A stretch of 64,000 nt of DNA. Origin: Shouchella xiaoxiensis (GTDB lineage Bacteria > Bacillota > Bacilli > Bacillales > Bacillaceae_D). Position 1 is the stretch's first letter. Each line of letters begins with the position of its first letter. The stretch covers positions 310,001-374,000 of the forward strand of contig NZ_JAFBCV010000001.1 in NCBI RefSeq assembly GCF_016907895.1, in the 5' to 3' direction. Below, piece after piece: positions 17,605 through 27,700 of the stretch. The notes beneath the pieces are model-generated. The model saw nothing but the letters and a program-made list of their open reading frames with translations. It was not told the origin of the DNA and did not search any database. The translations under genes and the position numbers were made by a program.

Positions 17605-18567
17605 ATGGAATTTAAAGCCATCGTAAAAAACATGATGAGCCAGAACGTTCAAGCAAGCGGTACCGAATATGTAATGGTGCTTGCTGATCTGGAGAAAGAA
17701 GCGATCGGGCGGAAGGTATTTGATTCATTATGCGAACTCGACTATTCTGCAGAATTTGTAGTTATGCAGACGCGTAATCGTTCGGGGGAAGAACCACCTC
17801 TGACCGTATCTGCGGCAATGAAAGCAAGTGAGATCTGCTTTTGCATCTGTGAGCATTCTCTAACTCATACAAAGGCCCGAAAAGATGCGAGTGCAAATGG
17901 AGTAAAAGTGATTACCATGCCAGGAATTACGATGGACATGTTCACGGAAGGGGCCATGAAGGCCGATTATTCAAACGTAGTGAAGTTAACGGAAGAGCTA
18001 ACGTCTGAGCTGACTACAATTAACAAGGCGGTAATTCGTACAGGGAGCGAGGAACAGTATTCGTTAACGCTCCAGTTAGCAGGGCGAAATGGAATTAGCA
18101 GTACAGGCGTGTTTGGTTCAACAGGTGCATCAGGTAATCTCCCTTCAGGTGAAAGTTATATTGCCCCGCAAATTGAAGGCTCTGAAGGACAAATCTGGAT
18201 CGATGGCTCGATCGCGGGGATTGGAAAAGTCACTGAACCGACGCTATTAACGGTGGAGAACGGACGTCTAATCAACGCAACAGGTCCAGCAGGAGAAAAG
18301 CTGCTATCTTTACTCGGTGAAGGCGATGGCCGCTACATTGCTGAGTTTGGGATTGGTACAAATGAAGCGGCGAGAGTGACCGGCAATATTTTAGAAGATG
18401 AGAAAGCGTTTGGCACGATTCATGTCGCCTTTGGATCAAGCAAAACATTTGGAGGAACCATTGATGCAGGTGTGCACCTTGATTGTGTCACTTTAGCCCC
18501 AAGCGTCTGGTTTGAAAAAAAGCAGCTAATGAAGCAAGGGAATTTGCTGGAAGAAAATAAGTCTTGA
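17605..18567 (+). CDS. M29 aminopeptidase-like protein
   Basis: A 320-residue cytoplasmic protein related to the thermophilic aminopeptidase M29/NicX-like superfamily. The metal-site pattern appears late: AEFGIGTNEAARVTGNILEDEKAFGTIHVAFGSSKTFGG, then DAGVHLDCVTLAPSVW. It is shorter than classical M29 aminopeptidases (about 400 residues). A final step releasing an amino acid, or a ring-opening oxygenase-like step, is possible. It is the last gene of the operon, and its stop overlaps the codBA promoter. Confidence 0.75.
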   Translation: MEFKAIVKNMMSQNVQASGTEYVMVLADLEKEAIGRKVFDSLCELDYSAEFVVMQTRNRSGEEPPLTVSAAMKASEICFCICEHSLTHTKARKDASANGVKVITMPGITMDMFTEGAMKADYSNVVKLTEELTSELTTINKAVIRTGSEEQYSLTLQLAGRNGISSTGVFGSTGASGNLPSGESYIAPQIEGSEGQIWIDGSIAGIGKVTEPTLLTVENGRLINATGPAGEKLLSLLGEGDGRYIAEFGIGTNEAARVTGNILEDEKAFGTIHVAFGSSKTFGGTIDAGVHLDCVTLAPSVWFEKKQLMKQGNLLEENKS

Positions 18568-18593
18568 CGAAATAACTCGTTATTTGTCATAAT
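18564..18593 (+). promoter_or_regulatory. Promoter of the codBA leader
   Basis: TTGACG (18564-18569) and CATAAT (18588-18593) are separated by 18 bases. The -35 overlaps the stop codon of the preceding gene. Confidence 0.6.
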
Positions 18594-18624
18594 AAGTCTA
18601 ATTTAATCTTGGTACCTTTAAACC

Positions 18625-18645
18625 AGTCCAGAGAGGCTGACAAGG
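18625..18645 (+). promoter_or_regulatory. PyrR-binding loop in the codBA leader
   Basis: The sequence AGTCCAGAGAGGCTGACAAGG closely matches the PyrR RNA-binding consensus (UCCAGAGAGGCU, then GCAAGG) of the B. subtilis pyr attenuators. In pyr leaders UMP-bound PyrR stabilises this anti-antiterminator so that the terminator forms. Here it lies about 155 bases upstream of codB. A second hairpin (GAATTC repeats near 18660-18680) lies between it and the terminator. Confidence 0.85.
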
Positions 18646-18725
18646 ACAGCGGATGTGCGAATTCGATTTTTTGAATTCGTGTAGGTCTGTACGCTTTTTT
18701 TAGTGTGCATTTCTTACAACACAGA

Positions 18726-18767
18726 AGAGGCTAATTGTCAGTGACCTGATGATTAGCCTCTTTTTTT
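18726..18767 (+). terminator. Attenuator terminator upstream of codB
   Basis: The arms AGAGGCTAAT (18726-18735) and ATTAGCCTCT (18752-18761) are followed by TTTTTT. The 7-mer AGAGGCT of the left arm also occurs inside the PyrR loop, so the right arm could in principle pair with either. It is placed 35 bases before the codB start, as expected for transcription attenuation. Confidence 0.85.
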
Positions 18768-18801
18768 CTGCTCCCGGTATCAAACAATGGGGGAATGAAA
18801 A

Positions 18802-20076
18802 ATGAATAAGCAGGATCAAGAATTTGCATGGCAGGCAGTACCTAAGTCAAAACGAAAGCATTTTTTGAAGACGCTAGCGGTAATGCTTGGCTTTACCTTT
18901 TTCTCGGCGAGCATGCTAGCCGGTGGAAATCTTGGAATCCAGTTATCGTTCGCACAGTTTATCGGCGTCGTGTTAACGGGGAACTTCATCCTTGGTCTTT
19001 ATACAGGGGCACTTGCACATATAGCCGCAAAGACTGGTCTTTCCACTCACTTATTAGCAAAACATGCTTTTGGCGAAAAAGGCTCCTATCTTCCTTCCTT
19101 TTTACTCGCTTTTACCCAGGTAGGGTGGTTTGGTGTCGGAGTGGCGATGTTCGCTGTTCCTGTTGCGCAGGTGCTTGATATCAATGTATATGTCCTAACG
19201 ATTGTATTCGGCCTTGCTATGACGGCATCAGCGATTTTTGGCATAAAATCGTTGGTCATTCTTGGGTTCGTTGCTGTGCCAGCGATTGCCATTCTTGGCG
19301 GCTTCTCCGTGTTAAAAGGCGTTAGCGATATTGGAGGCATACAAGGACTGTTTGGCTATGAACCAACGTCAACCATGGCTATAACAATCGCTTTGGCGAT
19401 ATGCATCGGTTCATTTATTAGTGGAGGAACGCTTACGCCTGATTTTGCACGTTTTGCTAAATCGTCAAAGCAAGCCGTTAGTGCAACGATGATTGCTTTC
19501 TTTCTCGGCAATTCCCTCATGTTTTTATTTGGAGCGGTTGGAGCGATGGTGTACGGGTTGGCAGAAGTGTCGGAAGTCATGTTTTTGCAAGGGTTAATCG
19601 TACCTGCAATTATCGTTTTAGGACTGAACATCTGGACAACAAATGATAATGCCTTGTATGCATCGGGACTTGGCTTTGCTCATATTACAAAATGGCCGAA
19701 GAAAGTGCTCGTTATTATAAACGGGTTGATTGGGACGGTGTTTGCGATGTGGATGTACACGCATTTCGTCGGATTTCTTACCGTTTTAGGCGTGGCGATT
19801 CCATCGATCGGAGCAATTTTAATCGCCGATTACTTTTTCGTCAAGCGGAAAACAGGTTATAATAATGCGGTTAGTAAGTCTGTCCATTGGAGTGCGATGG
19901 TGTCGTGGGCAGGCGGTGTGGCAACTGCTCAGCTTGCACCTGGCATTGCGCCACTAAACGCTTTAATTGGCACAATTGTTCTCTATCTGGTGTGTATCAA
20001 ACTATCTCGTAAATTTGAAAAGAAAAAGGACTTGGTGATAGGTTATGATTATTCTAAACGCGACGTTGCGCAATAA
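18802..20076 (+). CDS. codB: Cytosine permease
   Basis: A 424-residue nucleobase:cation symporter-1 family permease with about 12 helices. [18 protein letters not shown] and [20 protein letters not shown] near the N-terminus, and [20 protein letters not shown] in the middle, match E. coli CodB. Cytosine import and the adjoining deaminase supply uracil and ammonia. The leader has a PyrR-dependent attenuator, so repression by pyrimidine sufficiency is likely. The ATG follows GGGGGAATGAAAA. Confidence 0.93.
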   Translation: MNKQDQEFAWQAVPKSKRKHFLKTLAVMLGFTFFSASMLAGGNLGIQLSFAQFIGVVLTGNFILGLYTGALAHIAAKTGLSTHLLAKHAFGEKGSYLPSFLLAFTQVGWFGVGVAMFAVPVAQVLDINVYVLTIVFGLAMTASAIFGIKSLVILGFVAVPAIAILGGFSVLKGVSDIGGIQGLFGYEPTSTMAITIALAICIGSFISGGTLTPDFARFAKSSKQAVSATMIAFFLGNSLMFLFGAVGAMVYGLAEVSEVMFLQGLIVPAIIVLGLNIWTTNDNALYASGLGFAHITKWPKKVLVIINGLIGTVFAMWMYTHFVGFLTVLGVAIPSIGAILIADYFFVKRKTGYNNAVSKSVHWSAMVSWAGGVATAQLAPGIAPLNALIGTIVLYLVCIKLSRKFEKKKDLVIGYDYSKRDVAQ

Positions 20077-21313
20077 GGAAGGACGCTGGAATTTACGCAT
20101 TCAGAACGGTGAGTTTACTTCGATCACGCAAGCACCACTGGATAGTGAAGGTGAAGACGTTCTTGATGCAGGTGGATCGCTCTTACTTCCGCCATTTATT
20201 GAACCACATATACATCTAGATACAACGATGACCGCTGGAGAACCTGCTTGGAATCGGAGCGGGACCTTGTTTGAAGGAATTCAGCGCTGGTCTGAGCGCA
20301 AAGCGTTCTTAACGCATGAGGATGTAAAAGAACGGTCGAAAAAAGCACTAAAATGGCAAGTCGCTCAAGGCATTCAACATGTTCGGACCCATGTTGATGT
20401 GACGGACCCGAATTTAACCGCGTTAAAAGCGCTGCTCGAAGTAAAAGAAGAAATGGCTCCTTATGTCAATCTTCAGCTGGTCGCTTTTCCACAAGAAGGC
20501 ATTTTGTCGTATCCAAGTGGGGCAGAACTGCTTGAAGAAGCGTTAAGAATGGGGGCAGATGTTGTTGGTGGCATACCTCATTTTGAATTTACAAGAGAGT
20601 ACGGCGTTGAATCTATGAAAATTGCCTTTGACTTAGCTGAAAAATACGATCGTCTTGTTGACATCCACTGTGATGAAATTGATGATGAACAGTCACGGTT
20701 TGTAGAAGTTGTCGCAAAGGAAGCCTATGAAAGAGGAATGGGGCACTTAACAACGGCGAGTCACACAACGGCGATGGGATCTTACAACGATGCCTATACC
20801 TCAAAATTGTTCCGCTTGTTGTCCATGTCGGGTATTAATTTCGTTTCCAATCCATTGGTAAACATGCATTTACAAGGGAGATTTGATTCCTATCCTAAAC
20901 GAAGAGGCTTAACACGGATCAAGGAATTAACAGAAGCAGGTCTCAATGTATCGTTTGGTCATGATGATATTTTTGATCCGTGGTATCCACTCGGTACGGG
21001 GAATATGCTGCAGGTGCTGCATATGGGTATTCATGCTGCCCATATGATGGGTTATGATCAAATTGTTGACTCCATTGATTTTATTACAACGAACAGTGCA
21101 AAGACCTTGCACATTGAAGATCGCTACGGCATTGAAGAAGGAAAACCGGCTGATTTTATACTAGTAGATGCTGAAAACGAATATGAAACAATTCGAAAAC
21201 AAGCAACGGTGACCCATTCGTTTAAAGCGGGAAAACAAATTGCTAAAACACAACCGGCAACAGCGGCACTGTTTATGAAGGGCGAAGAAGAGCAAATCAA
21301 TTTCAAGAAATAA
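20045..21313 (+). CDS. codA: Cytosine deaminase
   Basis: A 422-residue amidohydrolase that deaminates cytosine to uracil. The metal motif HIH is at residues 55-57 ([11 protein letters not shown]). Further hallmarks are [36 protein letters not shown] and [20 protein letters not shown], all as in E. coli CodA. The gene overlaps the end of codB by 32 bases, so the two are cotranscribed and probably coupled. It is followed by a strong terminator. Confidence 0.95.
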   Translation: MIILNATLRNKEGRWNLRIQNGEFTSITQAPLDSEGEDVLDAGGSLLLPPFIEPHIHLDTTMTAGEPAWNRSGTLFEGIQRWSERKAFLTHEDVKERSKKALKWQVAQGIQHVRTHVDVTDPNLTALKALLEVKEEMAPYVNLQLVAFPQEGILSYPSGAELLEEALRMGADVVGGIPHFEFTREYGVESMKIAFDLAEKYDRLVDIHCDEIDDEQSRFVEVVAKEAYERGMGHLTTASHTTAMGSYNDAYTSKLFRLLSMSGINFVSNPLVNMHLQGRFDSYPKRRGLTRIKELTEAGLNVSFGHDDIFDPWYPLGTGNMLQVLHMGIHAAHMMGYDQIVDSIDFITTNSAKTLHIEDRYGIEEGKPADFILVDAENEYETIRKQATVTHSFKAGKQIAKTQPATAALFMKGEEEQINFKK

Positions 21314-21319
21314 ACCAAA

Positions 21320-21371
21320 AGAGAGCCGATCAACGCTATCGTTCAAAGCGTGATCATAGGCTCTCTTTTTT
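21320..21371. terminator. Terminator after codA
   Basis: AGAGAGCC (21320-21327) pairs with GGCTCTCT (21359-21366), with inner ATCA/TGAT and CGCT/AGCG. TTTTTT follows on the plus strand and a shorter T-run on the minus strand, so it may serve both convergent operons. Confidence 0.85.
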
Positions 21372-21432
21372 TGAATCCTGCTTACAACGTTGTTCTTGTG
21401 TTTAAGGAACCCTTCCATCTCTATACGACTAC

Positions 21433-22299
21433 TTACCCCTTCGTCCCCGAAATCACAACACCTTGGATAAAGTACTTCTGCGCAAAAAAGAATAAAATCA
21501 ACGGTGGCAACACGGCCATGACGGAAGCGGCCATTAACAGTTGCCACGGTGTTGCTGCATAAGCCGCGGTAAAGTTTGCTAATCCGAGTGAAAGCGGGTA
21601 TAGCTCTTGCGTGTTCAAGTAAATGAGCGGCCCCATTAAATCATTCCAGCGGAACATAAATTCAATAATCGCCGCGGTTGCCATTGCCGGCAGGGAGAGT
21701 GGCAGGATGATTCGAAAGAAGATCGTGAAGTAGCCGCCTCCATCAATCGTGACTGCTTCATCGAGCTCTTTTGGCAAGCCGAGATAAAACTGCCTCAGCA
21801 GAAAAATAAGAAAGGCGCTTCCGGCAATGACGGGTACGGTTAAAGGTAGATAAGAATCAACCCAGCCAATTGAATTAAACAGGAGGTACTGGGGAATCAT
21901 CACAACCTGCTGCGGCAGCATCATTGTGCTGAGTACGAGTGCAAACAGCACGGTCTGTCCTCTGGCGCGGAAGCGGGCGAAGCCAAAGGCAATCATCGCT
22001 GAGAAGAACACTGTACCGACAACGGTCACGACCGTGTACCAAGATGTATTCCACAAATACGTTCCGAACGGATGATTCTGAAAGACTTCGATATAGTTTG
22101 ACCAATTCCAGTTTTCTGGTAGAAGGGAGAGTGGATTTGAGACAATCTGTTCAAGTGACTTTAATGAGGTAAAGACCATCCAAGCAACGGGAAACAGAAA
22201 CAAGGATAGACAGGCGATTAAGCCGATGTACATCAGAATTTTTCCACCGGTTGAGAGCTCTCCTGGAGAGTAATGAGTTTTCTTAAAAAGCTGTTTCAT
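21433..22299 (-). CDS. Carbohydrate ABC transporter permease, MalG type
   Basis: A 288-residue membrane permease. The first helix is ILMYIGLIACLSLFLFPVAW, followed by MVFTSLKSLEQI. The EAA loop is EAVTIDGGGYFTIFFRIILP and the C-terminus is GVVISGTKG. GAGGAGGCAAGG precedes the ATG. Third gene of a binding protein-MalF-MalG operon without an ATPase. Confidence 0.92.
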   Translation of the reverse strand: MKQLFKKTHYSPGELSTGGKILMYIGLIACLSLFLFPVAWMVFTSLKSLEQIVSNPLSLLPENWNWSNYIEVFQNHPFGTYLWNTSWYTVVTVVGTVFFSAMIAFGFARFRARGQTVLFALVLSTMMLPQQVVMIPQYLLFNSIGWVDSYLPLTVPVIAGSAFLIFLLRQFYLGLPKELDEAVTIDGGGYFTIFFRIILPLSLPAMATAAIIEFMFRWNDLMGPLIYLNTQELYPLSLGLANFTAAYAATPWQLLMAASVMAVLPPLILFFFAQKYFIQGVVISGTKG

Positions 22300-22317
22300 A
22301 GATCCTTGCCTCCTCGT

Positions 22318-23253
22318 TTATTTGTCATATTCGTAATGGACGTTTTTGCGAGATACATAGAGTGCTAAAAAGGTCAGAACAAAGATGATAAGAAACAAGA
22401 TCCACGCTTGAGCAGAAGCATAGCCCATCCGGTTTTGGAAAAACGCGGTTTCAAATAAATAATAGACGTAGAAATAACTCATCCAGTCAGGTCCACCATC
22501 TGTGATAACGTACGCCTGCGTAAAAATTTGAAATGACGCGATAATCGAGATAATCACGTTAAATAAAATAATCGGTGAGATAAGCGGGACCGTGATGTTC
22601 CGAAAGCGGCGCCATGCGCTCGCGCCGTCTATTGCTGCTGCTTCGTATAGTTCTTTTGGCAGCTGTTGCAGGCTAGCAAGGAAGATGATCATGGTGCTGC
22701 CGACAGCCGTTAACTGCATCAAGACGAATGAGGGGATCACGGTCAGTGGATCGGTGAACCAGCCAGGTCCGGTAATGCCAAACACTTCATATAAAAAGGA
22801 ATTGACTACACCAAACTGCGGGTTAAGTATCCACATCCACAAAAACGCGACGGATACCCCTGAGATAATCGAAGGGGCGTAGAAAAAGGTACGAAAAAAT
22901 GCCTGCCCTTTTATTTTTGCATTCAGCAATAAGGCCAGACCGATTCCAAGAATGATCGTAAAAGGAACAGCTAAAGCAGCATAAGCCGTTGTTACAAACA
23001 GCGAGCGGTAAAAGATGGGATCAGAAAATAGATTGATAAAGTTTTGCAGACCAACAAACGAAACGTCTTCTAAAATCGCATAGTCCGTAAAGCTAAAATA
23101 GAGCGAGGCGATCATTGGACCAGCAATAAAGACCGTAAAGCCAATCAGCCAGGGGGAGATGAATAACCAGAAGTATTTTTCTTCTCGTTTCGCGCCAATT
23201 GACGTATGTTTTAACGGTTTGGTTTTTTGTGACGGTGACGTTTTGACTTCCAT
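22318..23253 (-). CDS. Carbohydrate ABC transporter permease, MalF type
   Basis: A 311-residue permease with a 28-residue cytoplasmic head before helix one (WLFISPWLIGFTVFIAGPM). The EAA loop is EAAAIDGASAWRRFRNITVP, then VITDGGPDWMSYFYVYYLFE, a segment typical of the family. GAGGAGGG lies seven bases before the ATG. Pairs with the product of 21433-22299. Confidence 0.92.
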   Translation of the reverse strand: MEVKTSPSQKTKPLKHTSIGAKREEKYFWLFISPWLIGFTVFIAGPMIASLYFSFTDYAILEDVSFVGLQNFINLFSDPIFYRSLFVTTAYAALAVPFTIILGIGLALLLNAKIKGQAFFRTFFYAPSIISGVSVAFLWMWILNPQFGVVNSFLYEVFGITGPGWFTDPLTVIPSFVLMQLTAVGSTMIIFLASLQQLPKELYEAAAIDGASAWRRFRNITVPLISPIILFNVIISIIASFQIFTQAYVITDGGPDWMSYFYVYYLFETAFFQNRMGYASAQAWILFLIIFVLTFLALYVSRKNVHYEYDK

Positions 23254-23270
23254 AAGTGAACCCTCCTCTG

Positions 23271-24599
23271 CTAATACGTTAGCGACGTAATGTTTTCCTG
23301 AAGTTCTGCTAGTCCTTCATCAACACCTTTGCGGCGATCATAAATGGCGTTAATCGTCATATTCTGATGCTTTAGTACCGGAGCGAAGTTGGAGATTAAA
23401 TGATTATCAGTCGGACGCCCATACTGCAAGGCCCCTTCTTCAGCGATGCGCAAGTCAGCAACAGAAATACCGGTGCGTTCCGAAATCAATTCAAACCACA
23501 ATTCTTTTAAATCACCGTGAGCAGGACTTTCAAGCGTCATCTCGGTCATCCACTTCGCAGCGCCTTCAGGGTCGAGTAAGAACTTGAGGAATTCCCACGC
23601 TTCTTCAGGGTGTTTGCTTTTCTCACTAATTGACCACGGATCGACATAGAGCGAGATTTGCCTTTCTTCATTTGTATAAGGATAAGCAGCCAGTCCCCAG
23701 TTCAAGTCGGTATTCGCATACTGACGTGTTCCCCAGCCACCCTTCATCACCATACCAACCCGACCGCTCAGAAAAGGGTCACTTAACTGCTGGAGTGCAG
23801 CAATTTCACTTTGCGGAGGCATCACTTCATGGACATTGATTAAATCGGAGCGCTGCTGGATTGCCTCACGATTCCTTGGATTTTCTGCGATGACAGGTTC
23901 GGTTAAGACTCCTGTTTCGTAATTATCTTCAGCAAAGAAATCACCGCCGAAGGACCAGGCGTTTTTGTTTGGCGAATCTTCATCTAATACGCCGTAAACC
24001 CGCTGAGTTGGTGGTAAGTCATTTCGCGTAATTGCTTTGGCTGCGTCGATCAAGGCCTCGTAATTCCAGCTTTCGTCATTCCAGTCGGTTGGCGGGTACT
24101 CAACCCCAGCCTCATCAAATAAATCTTGGTTATAATAAAGGTAGGAACCCATCGAGAGAATCGGTATTCCGTACACACCATCTTCCATTTCATAGACGTC
24201 GGTCAGCGTTTCGTCAATTCCATCCGTGACGTGAGGGTCTTGTTCGAGAAACGGGGTCAAATCTTTTAACGCCCCCATTGCGTAATAGCTTCCAAAGCCT
24301 GAATCAGCCCAGTTCGGTGACCACACATCAGGGACATTGCCACCAGCGATCATTGTCTGCAGTTTTTGATCAATTTCACCTTGAGGAATCGTCTGCAATT
24401 GAACGCGAATCCCCGGATTTTCTTCTTCAAACGCTGCAATTACGCGGTGCTCCCATTCAACAAGATTTGGATCACTACGAACGAGCCAAGTCAGCACAAC
24501 ATCTCCACCACCAGCAGCTGGTTCATCTGAACAGCTGGCTAAGACCGATACACTAGCAACAATTGGGACGAGCAGAGCAGCATGAATTCGTTTTTTCAT
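23271..24599 (-). CDS. Sugar ABC transporter substrate-binding lipoprotein
   Basis: A 442-residue extracellular binding protein with lipobox LASC (Cys23). The mature part opens VVLTWLVRSDPNLVEWEHRV, and GGNVPDVWSPNWADSGF and DPWSISEKSKHPEEAWEFLKFLL are typical lobe segments. GGAGGGATCTGG precedes the ATG. A cre-like site lies 27 bases upstream. No regulator or enzyme gene is attached, so the sugar is unknown. Confidence 0.9.
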   Translation of the reverse strand: MKKRIHAALLVPIVASVSVLASCSDEPAAGGGDVVLTWLVRSDPNLVEWEHRVIAAFEEENPGIRVQLQTIPQGEIDQKLQTMIAGGNVPDVWSPNWADSGFGSYYAMGALKDLTPFLEQDPHVTDGIDETLTDVYEMEDGVYGIPILSMGSYLYYNQDLFDEAGVEYPPTDWNDESWNYEALIDAAKAITRNDLPPTQRVYGVLDEDSPNKNAWSFGGDFFAEDNYETGVLTEPVIAENPRNREAIQQRSDLINVHEVMPPQSEIAALQQLSDPFLSGRVGMVMKGGWGTRQYANTDLNWGLAAYPYTNEERQISLYVDPWSISEKSKHPEEAWEFLKFLLDPEGAAKWMTEMTLESPAHGDLKELWFELISERTGISVADLRIAEEGALQYGRPTDNHLISNFAPVLKHQNMTINAIYDRRKGVDEGLAELQENITSLTY

Positions 24600-24625
24600 C
24601 CAGATCCCTCCGTAAGAAGATTTAA

Positions 24626-24639
24626 AGAAAACGCTTACA
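24626..24639. promoter_or_regulatory. cre-like site (CcpA) before the ABC operon
   Basis: AGAAAACGCTTACA matches 13 of 14 positions of TGWAARCGYTWNCW. It sits 27-40 bases upstream of the binding-protein ATG, so carbon catabolite repression is likely. Confidence 0.6.
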
Positions 24640-24674
24640 ATAAAAACCTTCGCGATAACTAGATTTATTCCTGC

Positions 24675-24689
24675 CGATGTTTTACATCG
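24675..24689. promoter_or_regulatory. Perfect dyad, possible operator
   Basis: CGATGT-TTT-ACATCG is a perfect palindrome with six-base arms, about 75 bases upstream of the binding-protein start and beyond the cre. It has no T-run, so it looks like a protein-binding site rather than a terminator. Confidence 0.4.
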
Positions 24690-24730
24690 ATATGCGGGAT
24701 CTTATGGCGCTATGGTTGGGAAAGGCAAGT

Positions 24731-24771
24731 TAAAAAGAAAAAAGAGCCATAGACATTTTCTCTATGACTCT
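24731..24771 (-). terminator. Terminator of the GH-A glycosidase operon
   Basis: On the minus strand AGAGTCATAGA pairs with TCTATGGCTCT around GAAAATG, with one mismatch, and TTTTTTCTTTTT follows. It begins eight bases after the glycosidase stop. Confidence 0.8.
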
Positions 24772-24778
24772 GTTGCTA

Positions 24779-27700
24779 TTAAGCTTTTACTTCTTTCGTT
24801 AATTCATTGATTGTTGCTGCACGGTAGGTATTCATAACCGTACCTGCATCATCTGTGTGAAATAGAAAAGAACGCTCTTTTTCTAATAGAAAGCTATAGG
24901 TTTTCCCGTTACGAGGATTCGTAATCTCAACCTCAACATCCCCTGCGAACTCTGAAACAAATAGAAACAGGTCACCATTCTCATAGGAAAGTCTTCGACC
25001 GTATACACCGGGATTCTCTCCACCTTTGTTCCAAATCAATTCTGTACGGATTCCTGCTTGTTTCATTGCAAAGCGATAAAGCGCTTTAAGCGATTCAGTG
25101 CGATCATTTAGCTCAATTGGTAGAGGGCTCCATATAAATGTACCTGCGCCGATGGCAAGAGACGTTACTTCATTTTGTTTAGAGTGGAGTAATGTTTCTT
25201 TTGTCAGCTCGGCAATGCGTCGGGCACCAAAGCTGACGGCATGCATTTCTCCATCTATAGACAGCGCTTCTTCACGCAGGACGTTGCTTCGTACTGTAGC
25301 ACCCAATTCTTGAACAAAACGGTTCGTTTCTTTCCAGCCCGCATTAAGTCGAAGTGGTCCGGTAAAAAGAACCGTTCCCCCTTGTTCCATATAGGCAAGT
25401 AACTGGTTAAACGCTTCGTCGCTAAAGTTATGGGCGCTTGGAACAAGTACAAGCTTAGGTGGATTTTTGAGTAGGGCATCTAAGTGATACTCACCATATC
25501 CTCGTGCATGGCAATTTAGTTCATAGGATAACGTACGAACTGCTTTTGTTGTTGCTGCAAAAGCAAGCTTTCGAGTCGAAAAATCATTTGAGTATGGGTA
25601 AACGATTGCGATATCTTCAAGCTGACGATTATGAAATAAATCCTGCGATTGCTTCATAAAAGCACCAAAATCATAGGAAACGTCTGCTTCTGGTTTTTCA
25701 GTTCCATCGGCACGAAGCGCTCCAATGTTCGATTCGTTGACATTGTCCATATAAAAGTTGGTGTTCCACAGCCACTGAACAGCTCCTGCTCCACCAGTTG
25801 AGAAGGCATAAGCATATTTTCGTTCTAAGATATTGCGTAGCTCTTCTTCAGTTCGTTTTGCCGACCCATCTGGGTTCTCTAAGTACATGATTCCTGTTTC
25901 CTGAACGAGATTCGGTTTTTCGTGCGTTTTCGTAAATACACCATCCCAGACAAGATGATCCTGTTGCCACCATGTATGATTTGTTGTGTAATCCACCGTT
26001 GAAGCATAGAAAAACGGTGTCGGTCTTTGCGAACACAAGGCTTCGTCTTGACCTACGGTGATTAAACGATCTGGATGAATCGTATGCAATGTTTCGGATA
26101 GTTGCTCTGCCCAGCGATTGTGCATGTCCATTGTGAATAGCGTATAGTCAAGCCAAACAAGGCTCTTACTAGGGTTACGCATATCTTGAACGTCAAAGTT
26201 CATATCGATGTGCTCGGGTGGAGTAATGCTTTCAAATAAAGGTAGTTCCACCGGTGAATAGTTCCACGCCTCTTGCACTTGGCGAATGGTTCCATATTTC
26301 TCTTTAACCCAATCCTGAAACGCTTGAATTTCAAACGAATCTTGAGCCGAACGAGGGCCAGAAAAAATGCGTTTTGGATCAAACATCGATGGTTCGTTAA
26401 TAAGGTCCCAGTGAAGATGGGTTGCCTTAGTGTAGCGAGAAGCAATTGCAGCAATAAATCGTTTCTGTGCTTCGACACTGCGCGGGTCTAAATAAGGGTT
26501 GCTTCCTTCCCAAAGTTCAGGTGTAAACGCAAAGAAGGTGAAGCATAAGTCAAGCTCATGTTTTTTTGCCGTAAGCACAAAAGCATCAATGGCCCGAAGA
26601 ACTTCTTCGTATGGGTGTCCATCAACAAACATAATTTGACGCCAAGCCGTCCAAATTCCAGAGCGAATATGATTAATGCCCGCATGTTTCATCTGAGCCA
26701 TGTCTTGATCCCAGACATGCGCGTTAGGCATAAATAGAAATTTTCGAGCAACATCAGACGTCATATACGTCATGCCGACGATTGGGAAAGGTTTACCGTC
26801 TTTCTCGAAGTAATCACGGTTTGCTTTTAGTGGAGACCCCGATGCTAGCAGCTTTTCGGAGAAGCCCCAGAATCCTTGATTGAAACGAATGATTTCACCT
26901 GAAGATGAAACAGCTTCTGCTTCAATCATATAGAAGCCATCCTCAACTTGGAAAGGAAGTGTTTTCCGGTGAATGACCAGGTTGGCTGACTCCATCAAGG
27001 TGAACGTCTCGTTTGCTAAACGGTTTGGCTGATCTTGTTTGAAAACGTCAAATTGAATGCTCCACTGTTTTTCTTGTGTCTTGTTGTGACTAAGTGCCAG
27101 GCTTTGAAGTTGAACAGAAACGGTCGGTACTTCGCCAGGGTAATAACTTGCGTAGCCTGGCTTAACCCATATTTCTGTCACTCCTTCTGCTGTATACCAA
27201 GCAAGAGTGTTAAGAATGTCTACACCTTGTTGCCAGAATTGTTCATCAAATATGTGGTTACAGAAAATCCAGCGTCCCCCTGCAAATGCACCTTTGGTAT
27301 TTTCAATTAGAACGACGGGAGCGGATAAATCCCGATTATCACGAGAACGTCCAGTTAAAAGGGGATAAATATGCGCGTCCATTGGACCGCTTGAGCCATT
27401 TTCTAAAGGCTGGTCATCTTGTTTCGTAACATGGAGGACAAACCCAAGCGTCGATTGAATGGAGAATGCCCCTGTCACTTCTTTTAAAAGAGGGCGTTCT
27501 TCGGATGGCACAAGGCCATTAACGTTTGAGCTATTGACGCTTAAAGCCTCATGTATGTTCAGCTGTTGATGATAAGCTGTCTGCTCGTGCTCAATTTTCC
27601 AGGAGTCAGCTTCTTGATAAACCGGATAACGAAATGGAATACCGCCAATATGGACGAGCCCACCTCCTTTTTTAAGGAAGTTGAGCAACGCGGACCATGC

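Noticed and set aside
21161-21547. A 128-codon minus-strand frame spanning the codA end and the next permease gene
   Set aside because: It crosses a strong terminator and overlaps two clear genes in other frames; its composition is not protein-like.
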